From Phoronis australis (lineage: Eukaryota > Phoronida > Phoronidae), in the NCBI GenBank assembly GCA_002633005.1, contig NMRA01000202.1, forward strand, positions 370,688 to 434,687: DNA of 64,000 bases, given 5' to 3'. The position numbers and the translations under genes are program-made. Below are positions 11,035 to 21,125 of the stretch, piece after piece. The notes beneath the pieces were generated by a model. It was not told the DNA's origin, ran no database searches, and saw only the letters and a program-made list of their open reading frames with translations. The stretch's first letter is position 1, and the number at the start of each line of letters is the position of its first letter.

Positions 11035-11770
11035 GAGGCTTTTTCGCACATTTTCCGCCGAAATCGAGTGAAAATATGCTTTTTGTTAGTAGCGTGCTTG
11101 AGTTTTTCCTTTTTAAGTGTGGCTTTTTTGAACATTTTCCGCCGAGATCGAGTAAGAATGTGCTCCTTGTTAGTAGCGTACTTAAGTTTTTCCTTGTAAA
11201 CTGCGTTTTTTTTGCACATTTTTCGCCGAGATCGAGTAAAAATTTGCGCTTTTTAGTAGAGTACTTGAGTTTTTCCTTGTTAACTGCGGCTATTTTGCTC
11301 AGTTTTCGCCGAGATCGAGTAAAAATGTGCTCTTTGTTAGTAGCGGGCTCGAGTTTTTCCTTGTTAACTGCGCCTTTTTGAACATTTTTCGTCGAGATCG
11401 AGTAATAATGTGCTCTTTGTTAGTTGCGTACTTGAGTTTTCCCTTGTTAATTGCGGCTTTTTTGCACATTTTTCGTCGAGATCGAGTAAAAATGTGCTCT
11501 TTGTTATTAGCGTACTTTAGTTTTAATTTCCTTTGTTAACTACGTCTCTTTTGCTGAGATCGAGTGAATATGTCTTTTTTGTCAGTAGGCTTTGTTTGGC
11601 TTACTTTTGTCGTCTGCGGCTTTTTTGCACATTTTTCGGCAAGATCGTGTAAATATTGCTTCTTGTCAGTAATTTCCTTGGTTAACTGCAGCTTTTGTAC
11701 GTTTTTTCGCCAAGATCATGTAAAAATGTACATTTTGTAGCTTACTTTACTTGTTCCTTTGTTAACTGTT
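11035..11770. repeat. Minisatellite with a unit of about 83 bp, roughly nine copies
   Basis: The word CGCCGAGATCGAGTAAAAAT and close variants recur near 11050, 11141, 11226, 11308, 11390, 11474, 11554, 11640 and 11709. They are separated by TGCTCTTTGTTAGTAGCG and TTGAGTTTTTCCTTG. Copies 2-6 are most alike; the last three are diverged and shortened. Open frames on both strands are produced by the repetition. Confidence 0.9.
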
Positions 11771-12949
11771 TTTACACTTGGTAAAAATGTACGTTTTGAG
11801 GCATTTTGTAAATGTTACAGAAAACTCAGTGAATATCACTTATGAAACACTGACTATATTTGTACACGAAATAAAAGGATGTATAGAGTAAAGAATTGAA
11901 TTGTAGTATGCATAAGTCACCTTTGCACTTGTCTAATATGACAAATCCTAAAGCATCTTCCCTTGACTGGCCTTCCTTTCTCTTACGTCAGTAGGAATGT
12001 GTAAAACATACGTTTTTTTGGATGGAATTTCATTTTTTAAGAAATATGAAATGTAAGTAAAAGTCTATATTTGAAGGTCTCACAGCTGAATGGTTCATAG
12101 ATGTTGCACTAGAAACCTGCTGATTGTTTTGGAAATTAGCCTTTAAAGTCAAACTTGCAGGTTAATTCCTTATCCCTGTGATTGATTTACCAAATTAGTT
12201 AAAAACACAAGATATAAAAACGATGTGTACATGAAGTATTTTGAAAAAAGCGAAATGTGTTTAAGAATGAGATTTGTGTCGAAAAGTGATTCGCTGTAAA
12301 TCAGTCAACCATGTCCAGCACGTATCGTGACATGGTGTTGGTGAGTACCAATGCATGATGCGGGCTACATGTGTATAAGCATAGTTAAGAGTATGCAAAT
12401 ACATTATTAATAACAAGAGTATATGCCAAGTGACATATGTATAACCAGGTAAAACAAGTCAACTGCAATTCAGAATTCAGGACTAAAAAGGCAGATCATA
12501 TCAATCATCGATATATCACACGATTTATTCTGTAAGAATCCATTTATCAAGGGAATACTTTATGTGACCAATGCAAATATTTATCACCCCACCCTATGGT
12601 CACCTTCAGGATGGGAACTTGTGAAATCATAACGAAGCCTGATCAAAGGCAGTTGACAACCGGGGAGCCTATAGAGACCCCACTCATAGGCAACCTTAGA
12701 GTAGCGCTCCTCACAAGGGAACCATTCAACAGTTTTTAAGCGAGGTGCACTATACTATTATAAGGGCTTGCCTACAGTTGAGGTCCCTATATTATTATTA
12801 TTTATTGTAGTGACATAAGGGTTCCAGTGAATACAATCTCAGACAGAATATTCACCACACCCCCCAGCCTCAAAGGGCTTACTCAGTCACCTAAAACCCA
12901 TAAAATAAAACCATAACATAATATTGACATTTTATGAGAACATACATGT
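11771..12949. other. No gene confirmed
   Basis: No domain or repeat is recognised. An ATG-led ten-codon stretch at 12311-12340 ends at a good GTGAGT donor, but nothing else supports an exon there. Confidence 0.35.
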
Positions 12950-13180
12950 AAGGTCCCCGCTCTTCGGCTGCCTTCTGGCCTGAAGAGCGGGATTCTCTAT
13001 ATTAATATAACGGGGCCCCGCTTGAAGGGGTATGATGAGCGGGGCCATCCATATTAATATAGAAGACCACACTCTTCGTACCCTTCTGGCGGAGCCCTAT
13101 ATAATAATAAAGAGGGCCCCCCTCGAAGGGTCCGAAAAGCGGGGTAATCTATATTAATCTAGGTGGCCCCACTTTTGAGC
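12950..13180. repeat. Second array of the 50-bp palindromic satellite
   Basis: It has the same alternation of TATATTAATATA cores and CCCCGCTCTTCGG / GAGCGGGGCC blocks as 1700-2560, with about four to five units. Confidence 0.85.
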
Positions 13181-13250
13181 CCCAAAATTCAATTTCTTGC
13201 CCATGTCATTTTAATAAGAATAAGTCACTTTAAAGAATAAGCTGCTTTCT
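13165..13250 (-). repeat. Right member of the long inverted repeat pair (partner at 1628-1712)
   Basis: Read on the minus strand this matches 1628-1712 through the segment around ATTAAAATGACATGGGCAAG, and the similarity reaches AGCTTATTCTTTAA on the outer side. The satellite lies on the inner side, mirroring the left end. Confidence 0.75.
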
Positions 13251-13629
13251 CATCTGAGCAAGGTGCAAGAAAATGGCGCAGTGAACAAGTATTTCTTTAC
13301 TTGAAGGCATCTTTATAACGGGTAAAGAAAACGTAATATCTGCAGTGTACATGAGAGTTTGACTTTTAAAACACAAAAATCATAATCCTCCAAACAAGTT
13401 CTCTCCACTTAATAGCCGGATTTAAACAGTACACACCATGGATTTTTGCACATTTCGAATTACCGGTGGCCACAGACTAAATATATGACGTAAAATTCAG
13501 CCAAATCCATGATTATTTTGTGTCATTAGCTCGAAATTTTGATTTTTCTTTCAATTTTGCCACTTTTCACATTTTCCGCCATGTGACATCATGGGTTGAA
13601 CACAAGAGATCAGCGACTAGCATTGAACA
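13251..13629. other. No gene seen; presumed upstream region of the 13630 ORF
   Basis: AT-rich, with no recognisable exon or repeat. Confidence 0.3.
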
Positions 13630-13878
13630 ACGGCGGAGAGTAGGGAATTTGAAAGCGACAACGATTATGAGCAAGAAATGAACAAATACTATGAAGAAAC
13701 GTACGAGAATGGTGGCCAGGATGACGAAATGGGGTTGCACGAAAGCGAGAACGATTTTGATATGTTTTCAGCTGCGTACTTTTCTACTTTGAGGCCTTAC
13801 GAACTGGATCCTCCCGCGAGAGAAGCGGCCTCGGGCTCGGCCAGTCAACCCAGTCATCCAACAGACGATCCTGAATAA
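13630..13878 (+). pseudogene. Acidic ORF, N-terminal part of a transposon-type protein
   Basis: The frame runs ACG-GCG-GAG-AGT at 13630 to a TAA at 13876. The context AAC-ACG-GCG looks like a decayed AAC-ATG-GCG start; the first real ATG is 13678. The product is very acidic, rich in Asp, Glu and Asn, and then has an LRPYELDPP motif. In my judgement this resembles the acidic leader with an L-x-PYxFEP motif found before P2X7-type zinc-binding domains in invertebrate mobile genes, but that domain is not present after the stop. The reading frame converges on a THAP relic on the other strand 38 bases away. Family assignment is tentative. Confidence 0.35.
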
Positions 13879-13916
13879 AGAGCCGATGTTTCTGAATAGT
13901 AAATATTGTCCTTTAT

Positions 13917-14151
13917 TGAACCAGGCCTTCATCGTAACATCTCCTCTGATTGGAGTCGAAACACGACTCCTCAAAGTGGGCAGAACACAGAGTGGCCCCG
14001 GACAGAATCGCTTGGTCCACGCTGAGGTCCCACACTCTCGTTCGGCGCACGAAGCGATGCCACTACTGCGCAACTTTGGCGTCCTTCGGAACACCGAGAC
14101 GTTCTCCGTTTGACTGCTGTTGTTGCAGCCTCCGCAAACACATCTTTTCAT
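13917..14151 (-). pseudogene. Broken THAP domain
   Basis: On the minus strand an ATG at 14151 starts MKRCVCGGCNNSSQ, with the THAP pair Cys4-x4-Cys9, followed by VSVFRRTPK, the usual strand-loop region. The second half of the domain (WHRFVRRTRVW, then LCSAHFEESCF with the C-x2-H-F end) is in another frame, after a frameshift and an in-frame stop near 14070. The frame ends at a TAA at about 13917. This THAP differs clearly from the one at 8483. The neighbouring + strand acidic ORF is convergent. It is a dead transposase or THAP-gene start. Confidence 0.7.
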
Positions 14152-14455
14152 CCCTCTACGAACCTTCTCGACGTTAAATGTACTTTACTTTCACTTCACT
14201 CTATACACTTAGTTGCTGATCCGAACAGTGTGCGAACGACTTGGGTTAAACCCATGACGTTGTACATAATTACTATTTTTCAATTTTTACGTGTTTCTTT
14301 ATGAGCTGTGCACTAAAGGCACTGAAATCAAGTAAGATATAATAATAAAATTTATTTTGAGGTACTAGAGTCATGTTGCGTACACTTTAAGAGGGGAGGG
14401 AGAGCGGCAGGGCATCTTCCCCTACAGAAACGACTAAAAACGTTCTAAAGGTAAG
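14152..14455. other. No gene seen
   Basis: Spacer between the THAP relic and the 14456 element; no signal recognised. Confidence 0.3.
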
Positions 14456-14639
14456 TATGGGCAACGAAAAGGTTCAAAATAGACAAGTGGGTGTCGAACG
14501 AACAAGTTAGTTTTCAAACTGACCGGTTATTTCGTTCAGTTTTGGCAAACACATCGGGTTATTTAGTTAATTTTCGACAAACAGACAGGATATGTTCGTG
14601 ATGACTCGGAACGTTTCATCCCCACAAAACTACAAGACC

Positions 14640-15660
14640 AAAAAACTGAATTCCCTGCATAAATCCTAAAATCAAAAAACTTCTTAGAAAAAGAGACAAG
14701 CTCTTTTGCAGCTCAAAACATACTAGAAATGAAACACGCAGAGAAAACTTCTTGAATCTCGGGAAACTAGTCCAACAAGAAACTCGCAAAGCCTACTGGA
14801 ATTACATCAACAACATAATTACACCTTCCCAAAGTAATAATCCAATGCCTGTCTCTTTGCCGATAATGCAGTCCTCTATAGACCTATTGCTTCCCCCATG
14901 ATTGCCAAATACTTCAACAAGACTTAGACTCCCTAGCCTCTTGTGAAAAATCCTGGAAAACGGACTTCAACGTTTCCAAATGCAATATTCTACCTGTCCA
15001 CAGAAAACGCTCCCCCATAAAAAACAATTACAGTCTTTACGACGCATCGATCAAATGCATAATCAAGCCCCATTACCTTGGGGTCAGTCTTACCAATAAT
15101 TTATCATGGAACACTTACATAGACACAATCCATCACCTCTTAGGCAAATGGAGCTCTTGGCTTCATTAAACGTAACCTCAAATATGCTCCCCGTGAAACA
15201 AAAGCCCAGGCCTACACTTCACTATTGAGGCCCAAACTTGAATATTCCTCCTCTGTTTGGGATCCCTCCACTCGCTCCAATATTAACAAGATAGAAAGAA
15301 TACAGCGTAGAGCAGCCAGGTTCGTCCTAAATGACCACTCCAGATACTCCTCTGTTTCGTCTATGCTTTCCACTCTTCAAGAAAGACGCACTCAAAATAA
15401 ACTGTCCCTCATGTACAAGATCGTTCACAACCTTTTTGCCATTCCCCAAAAATACCTTCCTCCACTACATATTTCTAGATCACGTAATTCCTACCCTCAT
15501 ACCTTTGAGAGAACATACATTCGCACTGCATACTGCGCAAACTCTTTCTTCCCATCTGCTACTTTACTCTGGAATAGACTCCTGCAACTTGCCATCTCAT
15601 CAGAAACAATGGAGATGTTCACATCAACCTTACTCAGTAAACAATAAAACTTGTTTTATC
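14640..15660 (+). pseudogene. Non-LTR retrotransposon (CR1/L2/Jockey type), internally deleted
   Basis: About 14680-14830 matches the linker between the endonuclease and reverse transcriptase of CR1-like ORF2 (KKRDKLF, then TRKAYWNYINNIITPSQ). The text then jumps at 14850 to the RT catalytic motif, read here as FADN (14856-14867) where active enzymes have [FY]ADD. Most of the RT fingers and palm are therefore deleted and a catalytic Asp is changed. Downstream are QQDLDSLA, DFNVSKC and YLGVSL in shifting frames, then the long C-terminal frame. It is dead. Confidence 0.8.
15144..15647 (+). pseudogene. C-terminal part of LINE ORF2 (post-RT region)
   Basis: This is an open frame of about 167 codons with no in-frame stop until 15645. 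It contains ALGFIKRNLKYAPRETKAQA, RPKLEYSSSVWDPSTRSNI, IQRRAARFVLNDHSRYSSV, LQERRTQNKLSLMYKIVHN and SFFPSATLLWNRL. These are hallmark motifs of the thumb and C-terminal region of CR1/L2/Jockey reverse transcriptases in invertebrates. The first codons are not a true start, since the frame belongs to a longer ORF2. It is well preserved compared with the deleted upstream part, so insertion may be fairly recent. Confidence 0.85.
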
Positions 15661-16621
15661 CTGGCACTAACCCGCACTTTGTTTTGTTGTTATTTTCACT
15701 GCTATGCACAGTTCATTTTATCACTAACATGCGCTAACATTAAAAGGGTCGGTATTTCGATCGTTTATTGCAAACTGGAAGAACGTTATTAGCGAACGAG
15801 CAAGTTAGCTGCGCTGAACAAACAGGTTACTTGTCGAACGAACCATATGATGTCAGTTCTAACAGACAGGTTAGTCGTCGAATGAACATGTTGGTACTGC
15901 CAAACAGACGTAGTAGTCGAATAAACAGGACAAAGGGCGCCGTCCAACTCAAGAAATAGTTGACGTCACGAAGTCATCGAATATCATGAGCCCCGTAATG
16001 AGCACAGCCGATCCACAAAGTTCTTTTTGGTGGTAAGCAGTGAAAAAGATCCTTTATAGGACTGTTCTTAATTTCTCATCGACCATTCTTAAAATAAACT
16101 TACGTAATTGCGATGCATTTGCTTGTTGAAATCAAGCTGCTGATTAAAAGCAAGTAGTAGAATTGTTTACGACCACACACGTTAACATACCTTAAAAGCT
16201 TGGTTCGGCCACCCCGCAAATTAATTGTCATTCCATAATTTGAAGTTAAACTGTTCATATTATATATAATGCAATCAAGTCTGATCCGGTTTGTTACTTT
16301 GCGATTACATTTTAATTGGTTATCCTCTTTTTTAACAAAATTTGAAGTTTACGAGGTGCTGTATTCGGTGTACAATCGCAAAGTTAGTTTTGCATATATA
16401 CAACATTTTTCGTTTCAATCACTTGCCAAGAGAACTTACTTGTCTGACAGTATGCACTTGTTTATCCGACAGAATCTGGAAAGTTGTCTTGTCAGTTTGG
16501 AAAACTGCAGCATTTGTTTATTTAACGAATCGCTTGTCTGTTTAGAAAACTACTTATTTATTTGTCATACCACTTGTTTATTTGGCAGTGTTGTTTATTT
16601 TGAACCTTTTCGCTGCCCATA

Positions 16622-16875
16622 GGTGAGGCGTGTACTTTCCTCGGAAAAGAGTGGTTGTCTCCCAGTTGTGCCATATATTGAAAAACTGGACACATATTGT
16701 ACACAGCTTATTTGCGGCTAACCGTAAAAACATCAGTTTGCGGTAAAAGAAATGTAACCTTGTCAGTAATAGGCAGCAATACAACAGATTCTCTAGATTT
16801 TTGTGAACCGACCGAGGTGACGTAAAAGCATCCGACAAAATAGCTCAAAGAAAAACAATATTTTGTGCCTTCTGA
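16622..16875. other. Spacer, no feature seen
   Basis: Nothing recognisable between the 14456 element and the MITE copy at 16876. Confidence 0.3.
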
Positions 16876-17275
16876 GCACGGGGCAAAGCTTTTTACTCCA
16901 GATCGAACTCGAAGTTATTTTTGGAATTTTCTATTCTACTTTTGTTTCAACTTAAGATGGGTTTCTGTTACTCTATGTTCGCGTATATAACTGTCTAATC
17001 CTAGTGTGCTCTTAACGATCCCCGTCATTAAGGCCAAAAGTTGGAGTATGGACTCGAATCTTCGAGTTCTTAGTCCAAATATCGAGGTTTTACTCGGATT
17101 TTAGGTCGAGTCTAGGGTTCATCAAATGTGAACTTTGACCAGAAAGTCGTGTGAATAAATCATAACGTATAATGATAGTTACTTATCTTGAATTGGCACA
17201 AAAGTACATGTAAAACAGAAAATGACAAAAATAATTTCGAGCTCGATTTCCAGTAGAAAGATTAGACTCCGCGCA
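16876..17275 (+). mobile_element. Diverged MITE of the GGCCCGGTCTC family
   Basis: Homologous in order to 32321-32721: TTTTTACTC then GAACTCGAAGTTA, ATTTTCTATTCTACTTTTG, GTTACTCTATGTTCGCGTA, a central TCGAGTTC/TCGAGG block, and on the right ATTTCGAGCTCGATTTCC followed by AAAGATTAGA. The outermost bases (GCACGGGGCAAAGC and TTAGACTCCGCGCA) are eroded. Confidence 0.6.
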
Positions 17276-19054
17276 CTGTTGTGGAGTCAGCCTCTGCACT
17301 AGCTTTACTCTGAGATTCGATACAAACTGAAATGTAAAAATGTCAACCAACCTATTTCATGTACTTAACAACTTTATCCTTACTTGGTAAAGCCAAAGCA
17401 TACGCCGCTTATTTTTAACTTATTTACGCGACCAGGGTTTGGGCTCCGTAAATACAAGACAGTCGCGAGGAAACCTATAAGTGTGCTTACAATGCGTTGC
17501 GATATTTCGCGAAGACTTGCACGTTCTTACGTTTTCGTGCTTTTTAGGAACACGGCCAGTTCCTCTAGGTTCAGATTGATTTTCGAGGTACGTTTCTCAC
17601 CCCGGAAATTGCTTTCGTCAATACAGCTGACACTGTTCACGGATCACTGCTTCGTGTAAAACATACTGACGCATGTTCCTCACGATAACGTGATGGTATT
17701 AGTTGTCCGCTGGAGCATACAGATCAAAGGTACATGATCAGCAAGTATAAATAATTTTCTGAGATCACTTCCAGAATAGAATCGGAGCCGGATCCCCCCG
17801 AGGTCGCAATAAAAAAATCTTCTGGCGGAGTTTTAAAATCCCACTCGACATAAGTGGCAGAATATTTTAAGCGTAATGTCACCGGCCTTAATTAGTGTGC
17901 CAGACAACTGCGAGGATTGGCTATTTGCAATAAAATCACGAAAAAAAACACCGCGAACTTTACTTTTTATAGACCTGATTAAAGCTAATGTTCAACAGAT
18001 CTACCCCATTCAACAACCCTAGCAGATCTCACAAGAACTATATGCACCATTAAACCGTGTCGGTTTTGATTTTAATTTCTAATTCCCAAATCGAATGCTA
18101 ACCTCGGAAGCCAATCCCTTGGAAAACGCAATGCTTTCCGCGACGTTAGGTATTTAATTTCGGAAATGTAACAGCCAAACCAGTTTCCCCAATCACATTA
18201 ATCTGTTTTATGTTGGCGGATTAACGTACGCTCAAACAGAATAGCCCAAGAGAGGAGATTGAAGATATCACATCAAGTTATTGTTATCATCAAATGCATC
18301 TCATCTGCAGTATAACAAGCGTCGTCGAGCTACAGAGCATTCAGAACACATAAGATATTTTTATAGCCTCAACTTGAAGATACAAAAATAACAGAGATAT
18401 TTCGGATTTTTATGAGTCACGTGATAATTGACACCATATGCCAAGGAGCTTCGGTTGTCTACCTGAAAATCAGCAAAACGCTCTAGTTTCGAATCATCTC
18501 GCATTTTCTATTGGTGATAGCGGTCAACATATACGAGTTATTACTTCTGTGTCTCAATCTGAGCACAGTTTTGCGAGAAAGTGTTACTGAATTTTGTGAA
18601 AAATACCTAATGTTACCGAATTAATGTTTTATTTGTTTTCTATCCCCTTTCACGTTGACACCACGGTGAATCATCGTTCACACAATCCAAAGCATCAAAA
18701 ACGCTAGAGTTAAATGCAAATAAAATAGTTTTGCAGTAAAAGCTAGACGGTGATTCCGACCATTACTTTAATAAATCGCCCACATGGAAATTCCAGATGT
18801 TCCTACAGTTGTAGTTATTTTAAACTTATCACTTGAGATACTCTACCCTTTACACTTACCAGTTTAGAACACAAGATGGGTTTCGTCCGTAGAAAGAAAT
18901 CCTTGAAATATCAAAATTTCGTCACTCTCAGCTCTGTTCGTATTTGCCTTATACTACTGTTATTTTCCTTTTTTAAAGTGGGCTGAGTTTACGTGGTTGG
19001 TCGATTGATTGATTTATTTAACAAAAAAATCGATACGAAAATAATACGTATAGA
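17276..19054. other. No gene seen
   Basis: About 1.8 kb without an exon, repeat or RNA gene that I can support. A 91-codon open frame at 17384-17659 has no family resemblance and no splice or codon pattern in its favour. Confidence 0.4.
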
Positions 19055-20935
19055 TTATTCCTCATACACAGGAATACTACTGTCATATCCTGTCGAGAAT
19101 TCATTTTATCTGGGAATGTCCCAACGAGACCGAACTATTTGTCCATATACATGGAGTTATTTGCATCATCGCCGCACAAGCTTGTTGCCGTGTGCTTCGT
19201 CTTGTTGTTATATGAAGTCATGGGTATGCCAAGTTCGGTACCCAAGCCGGTTAAGCGACAAGACCGATCTGTGAAAGTGTTGAATAACCAGTAAAGACTT
19301 ATTTCGTCATAAATAGGTTAGACTTTTCAGTTTGTGAAATATACAAGTTAAAGCTTTGAACCATTCAAAAATATCAAAAGTTTGTCGGAAACTTAGAAAC
19401 AATCCATCCGGGCCGGAATGTAAAAGTTGAAACATTCCCTGAACAGTTGTGCAGCAGTGTGTCGTTTTAGCTTCGTTGAATTTCTTAGATTTCTTCGTCC
19501 GTTTTCTTGTCTTAGCTTTTGGACTGTAAGCAGTAACAGAAATATTTCCCGGTGCTGATCACAGCATTGGAAAGTAACGACGAAAACTGTGCTGATTTGC
19601 TGAGCTTGAGTAGTGCAAAAAGCAGATTTTACGCTACGACAGGCAGCGAGAGAGTTGAAACGCCGCGAGCAGACGATTGTCTCAGTAAAAATCACATTCT
19701 CGATATGAAGTCGCAATCTCCTGTAAAAGCCCTCAGTGTACATGTACTATATCCATCCATAACGAAACGTTTTCGTTGGATTTGAATCAGATGGCTGATT
19801 TTGTTGGCCGGGGACGTTACTTAGCTTGACCTATTTATGATGACCCAGATTAAATTTTCAGCGAGACCCAAAAAATAGCCGCCTAATCCCGCGCGTCGGA
19901 GTTTTCATCGGTAAATCTGTTTTTAAGAGCAGTAAAACTGCTTTTTCAATAAGGACGCCTTGGATTTATGATTAACTAACCCAAATAAATGGGCTCAGTC
20001 AAAGTTGACGTTGTACTTGCGAATTTACTCCACCAAGAGAATGCTCACCAACCGTGAAATACGGCTCCTACCGTTGTATACGGCTTCTACCGTTGTATAC
20101 GGATTGGCTCTACCTTTCCGTATTTCACAGTAATAACATGACTCACACAACATCCATAGGCCTACTTGGAATACATTATCCCATATATGCGTTAATACCG
20201 GTATTCAATATGCCGTGAACTACGCTGTAAATGCACGAAAGTCAATCCGTGTACACCCGTAGAGGCTGTATACCACGGTTGATATGCAGTCTCTTGGTAG
20301 AGTAAATTCGCGTGGACGACGGAAATTAGATTGGGCTCGTACATTTTGGATTACCTAAAACATTGATCCAAGGCGTCGTTCCTGAAATAGCCGTAGTTTT
20401 ACTGCTTTAAAAACTATGAACTTTCAGCAGAGACCAGTGATGTAGTGGTAAAATTAGACGTAAGTAGGCGCCTAAAGCCCATCTTGAGCAGTGAAAGTAA
20501 CTCACGGTGCGTAGGCGCTACATTCAAATGCCAAAAGGTGGTTGGCTGCGCCTACGTGCGCCTACGCCCCACTACAGCACTGGCAGAGACTGACCGAAGA
20601 AAATTCCGCAGCACGTCGGTGATCAGGCGGCTAATTTTAAACTTCGCTGGTTTTAATGTGAGCCATCATAAATAGGTCAATTTGCCTACATCGTCCCCAA
20701 CGAAATCAGGCTAAAATATTTTTCAAATCAAACGAAAACGCTTCACTATGGACATTATGGATGCATACAATTTAATGTACATCTAGGCCATATGTTATTT
20801 TTTACTAACACAATCGTCTGCTCTCAACATTCCTCGACTCTCCCTCGCGGGCAGATCGGATGACATAAATTTTCGATAGGATACGTCAGTAGTATTCTTA
20901 TGTATGTGGGATAACCTATACACATACACACGCAC
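19055..20935. repeat. Imperfect palindrome of about 1.9 kb
   Basis: The left arm (19055-19128 and about 19610-20150) reads as the reverse complement of the right arm (about 20230-20935). Paired blocks include GAATACTACTG with CAGTAGTATTC, GAGCAGACGATTGT with ACAATCGTCTGCTC, TTGACCTATTTATGATG with CATCATAAATAGGTCAA, GACGCCTTGGAT with ATCCAAGGCGTC, and GAATTTACTC-ACCAAGAGA with its complement. The centre is near 20190. The left arm carries about 480 extra bases (19129-19610) and the right arm carries a 148-bp MITE. Arms have diverged by base changes and indels, so it is old. Confidence 0.8.
20435..20582. mobile_element. 148-bp hAT-type MITE with perfect 8-bp target duplication
   Basis: Ends are CAGTGATGTAGTGG at the left and CCACTACAGCACTG at the right, a 14-bp inverted repeat with one mismatch and the CA...TG form of hAT elements. 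GCAGAGAC stands directly on both sides (20427-20434 and 20583-20590). The interior repeats GTAGGCGC / GCGCCTAC words. It is inserted in the right arm of the 1.9-kb palindrome; the left arm has no counterpart, which dates it after the palindrome. Confidence 0.88.
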
Positions 20936-21125
20936 ACACACACACGCCCACACACACATACATAATACATACACACATACATAAATACATACAAAGGTAC
21001 ATACATACATACGTACATACATACATACGTACATACATACATACGTACATACATACGGACATAAATACACGCACACGTACGTACATACATACATACATAC
21101 ATACATACATACATACATAAATAGA
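20915..21125. repeat. (CATA)n microsatellite with CACA-rich start
   Basis: About 210 bp of CATA / CGTA tetranucleotides preceded by CACACA-type repeats, at the outer edge of the palindrome. It makes overlapping Tyr-Val-Cys-Met-rich open frames on the minus strand, which are not genes. Confidence 0.95.

Larger units (their letters stand above)
14456..16621. mobile_element. 2.17-kb terminal-inverted-repeat element with an internal LINE fragment
   Basis: The ends match over 31 bases with two mismatches: TATGGGCAACGAAAAGG at the left and the reverse complement of TATGGGCAGCGAAAAGG at the right, both continuing TTCAAAATA. The flanks GGTAAG and GGTGAG may be a 6-bp target duplication with one change. 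Subterminal zones (14486-14600, 15768-15945 and 16420-16600 inverted) hold many degenerate AACAAGTTAGT / GTCGAACGAACA words, typical of transposase-binding subterminal repeats. The only coding remains are from a LINE (14640-15660), which either inserted into it or was captured. No transposase is seen. Confidence 0.7.

Noticed and set aside
11025-11539. Leu/Phe/Ser-rich repeated open frames, both strands
   Set aside because: By-products of the 83-bp minisatellite.
12311-12340. ATG plus ten codons before a GTGAGT donor
   Set aside because: A single short segment with no promoter, acceptor partner or domain; it cannot be told from chance.
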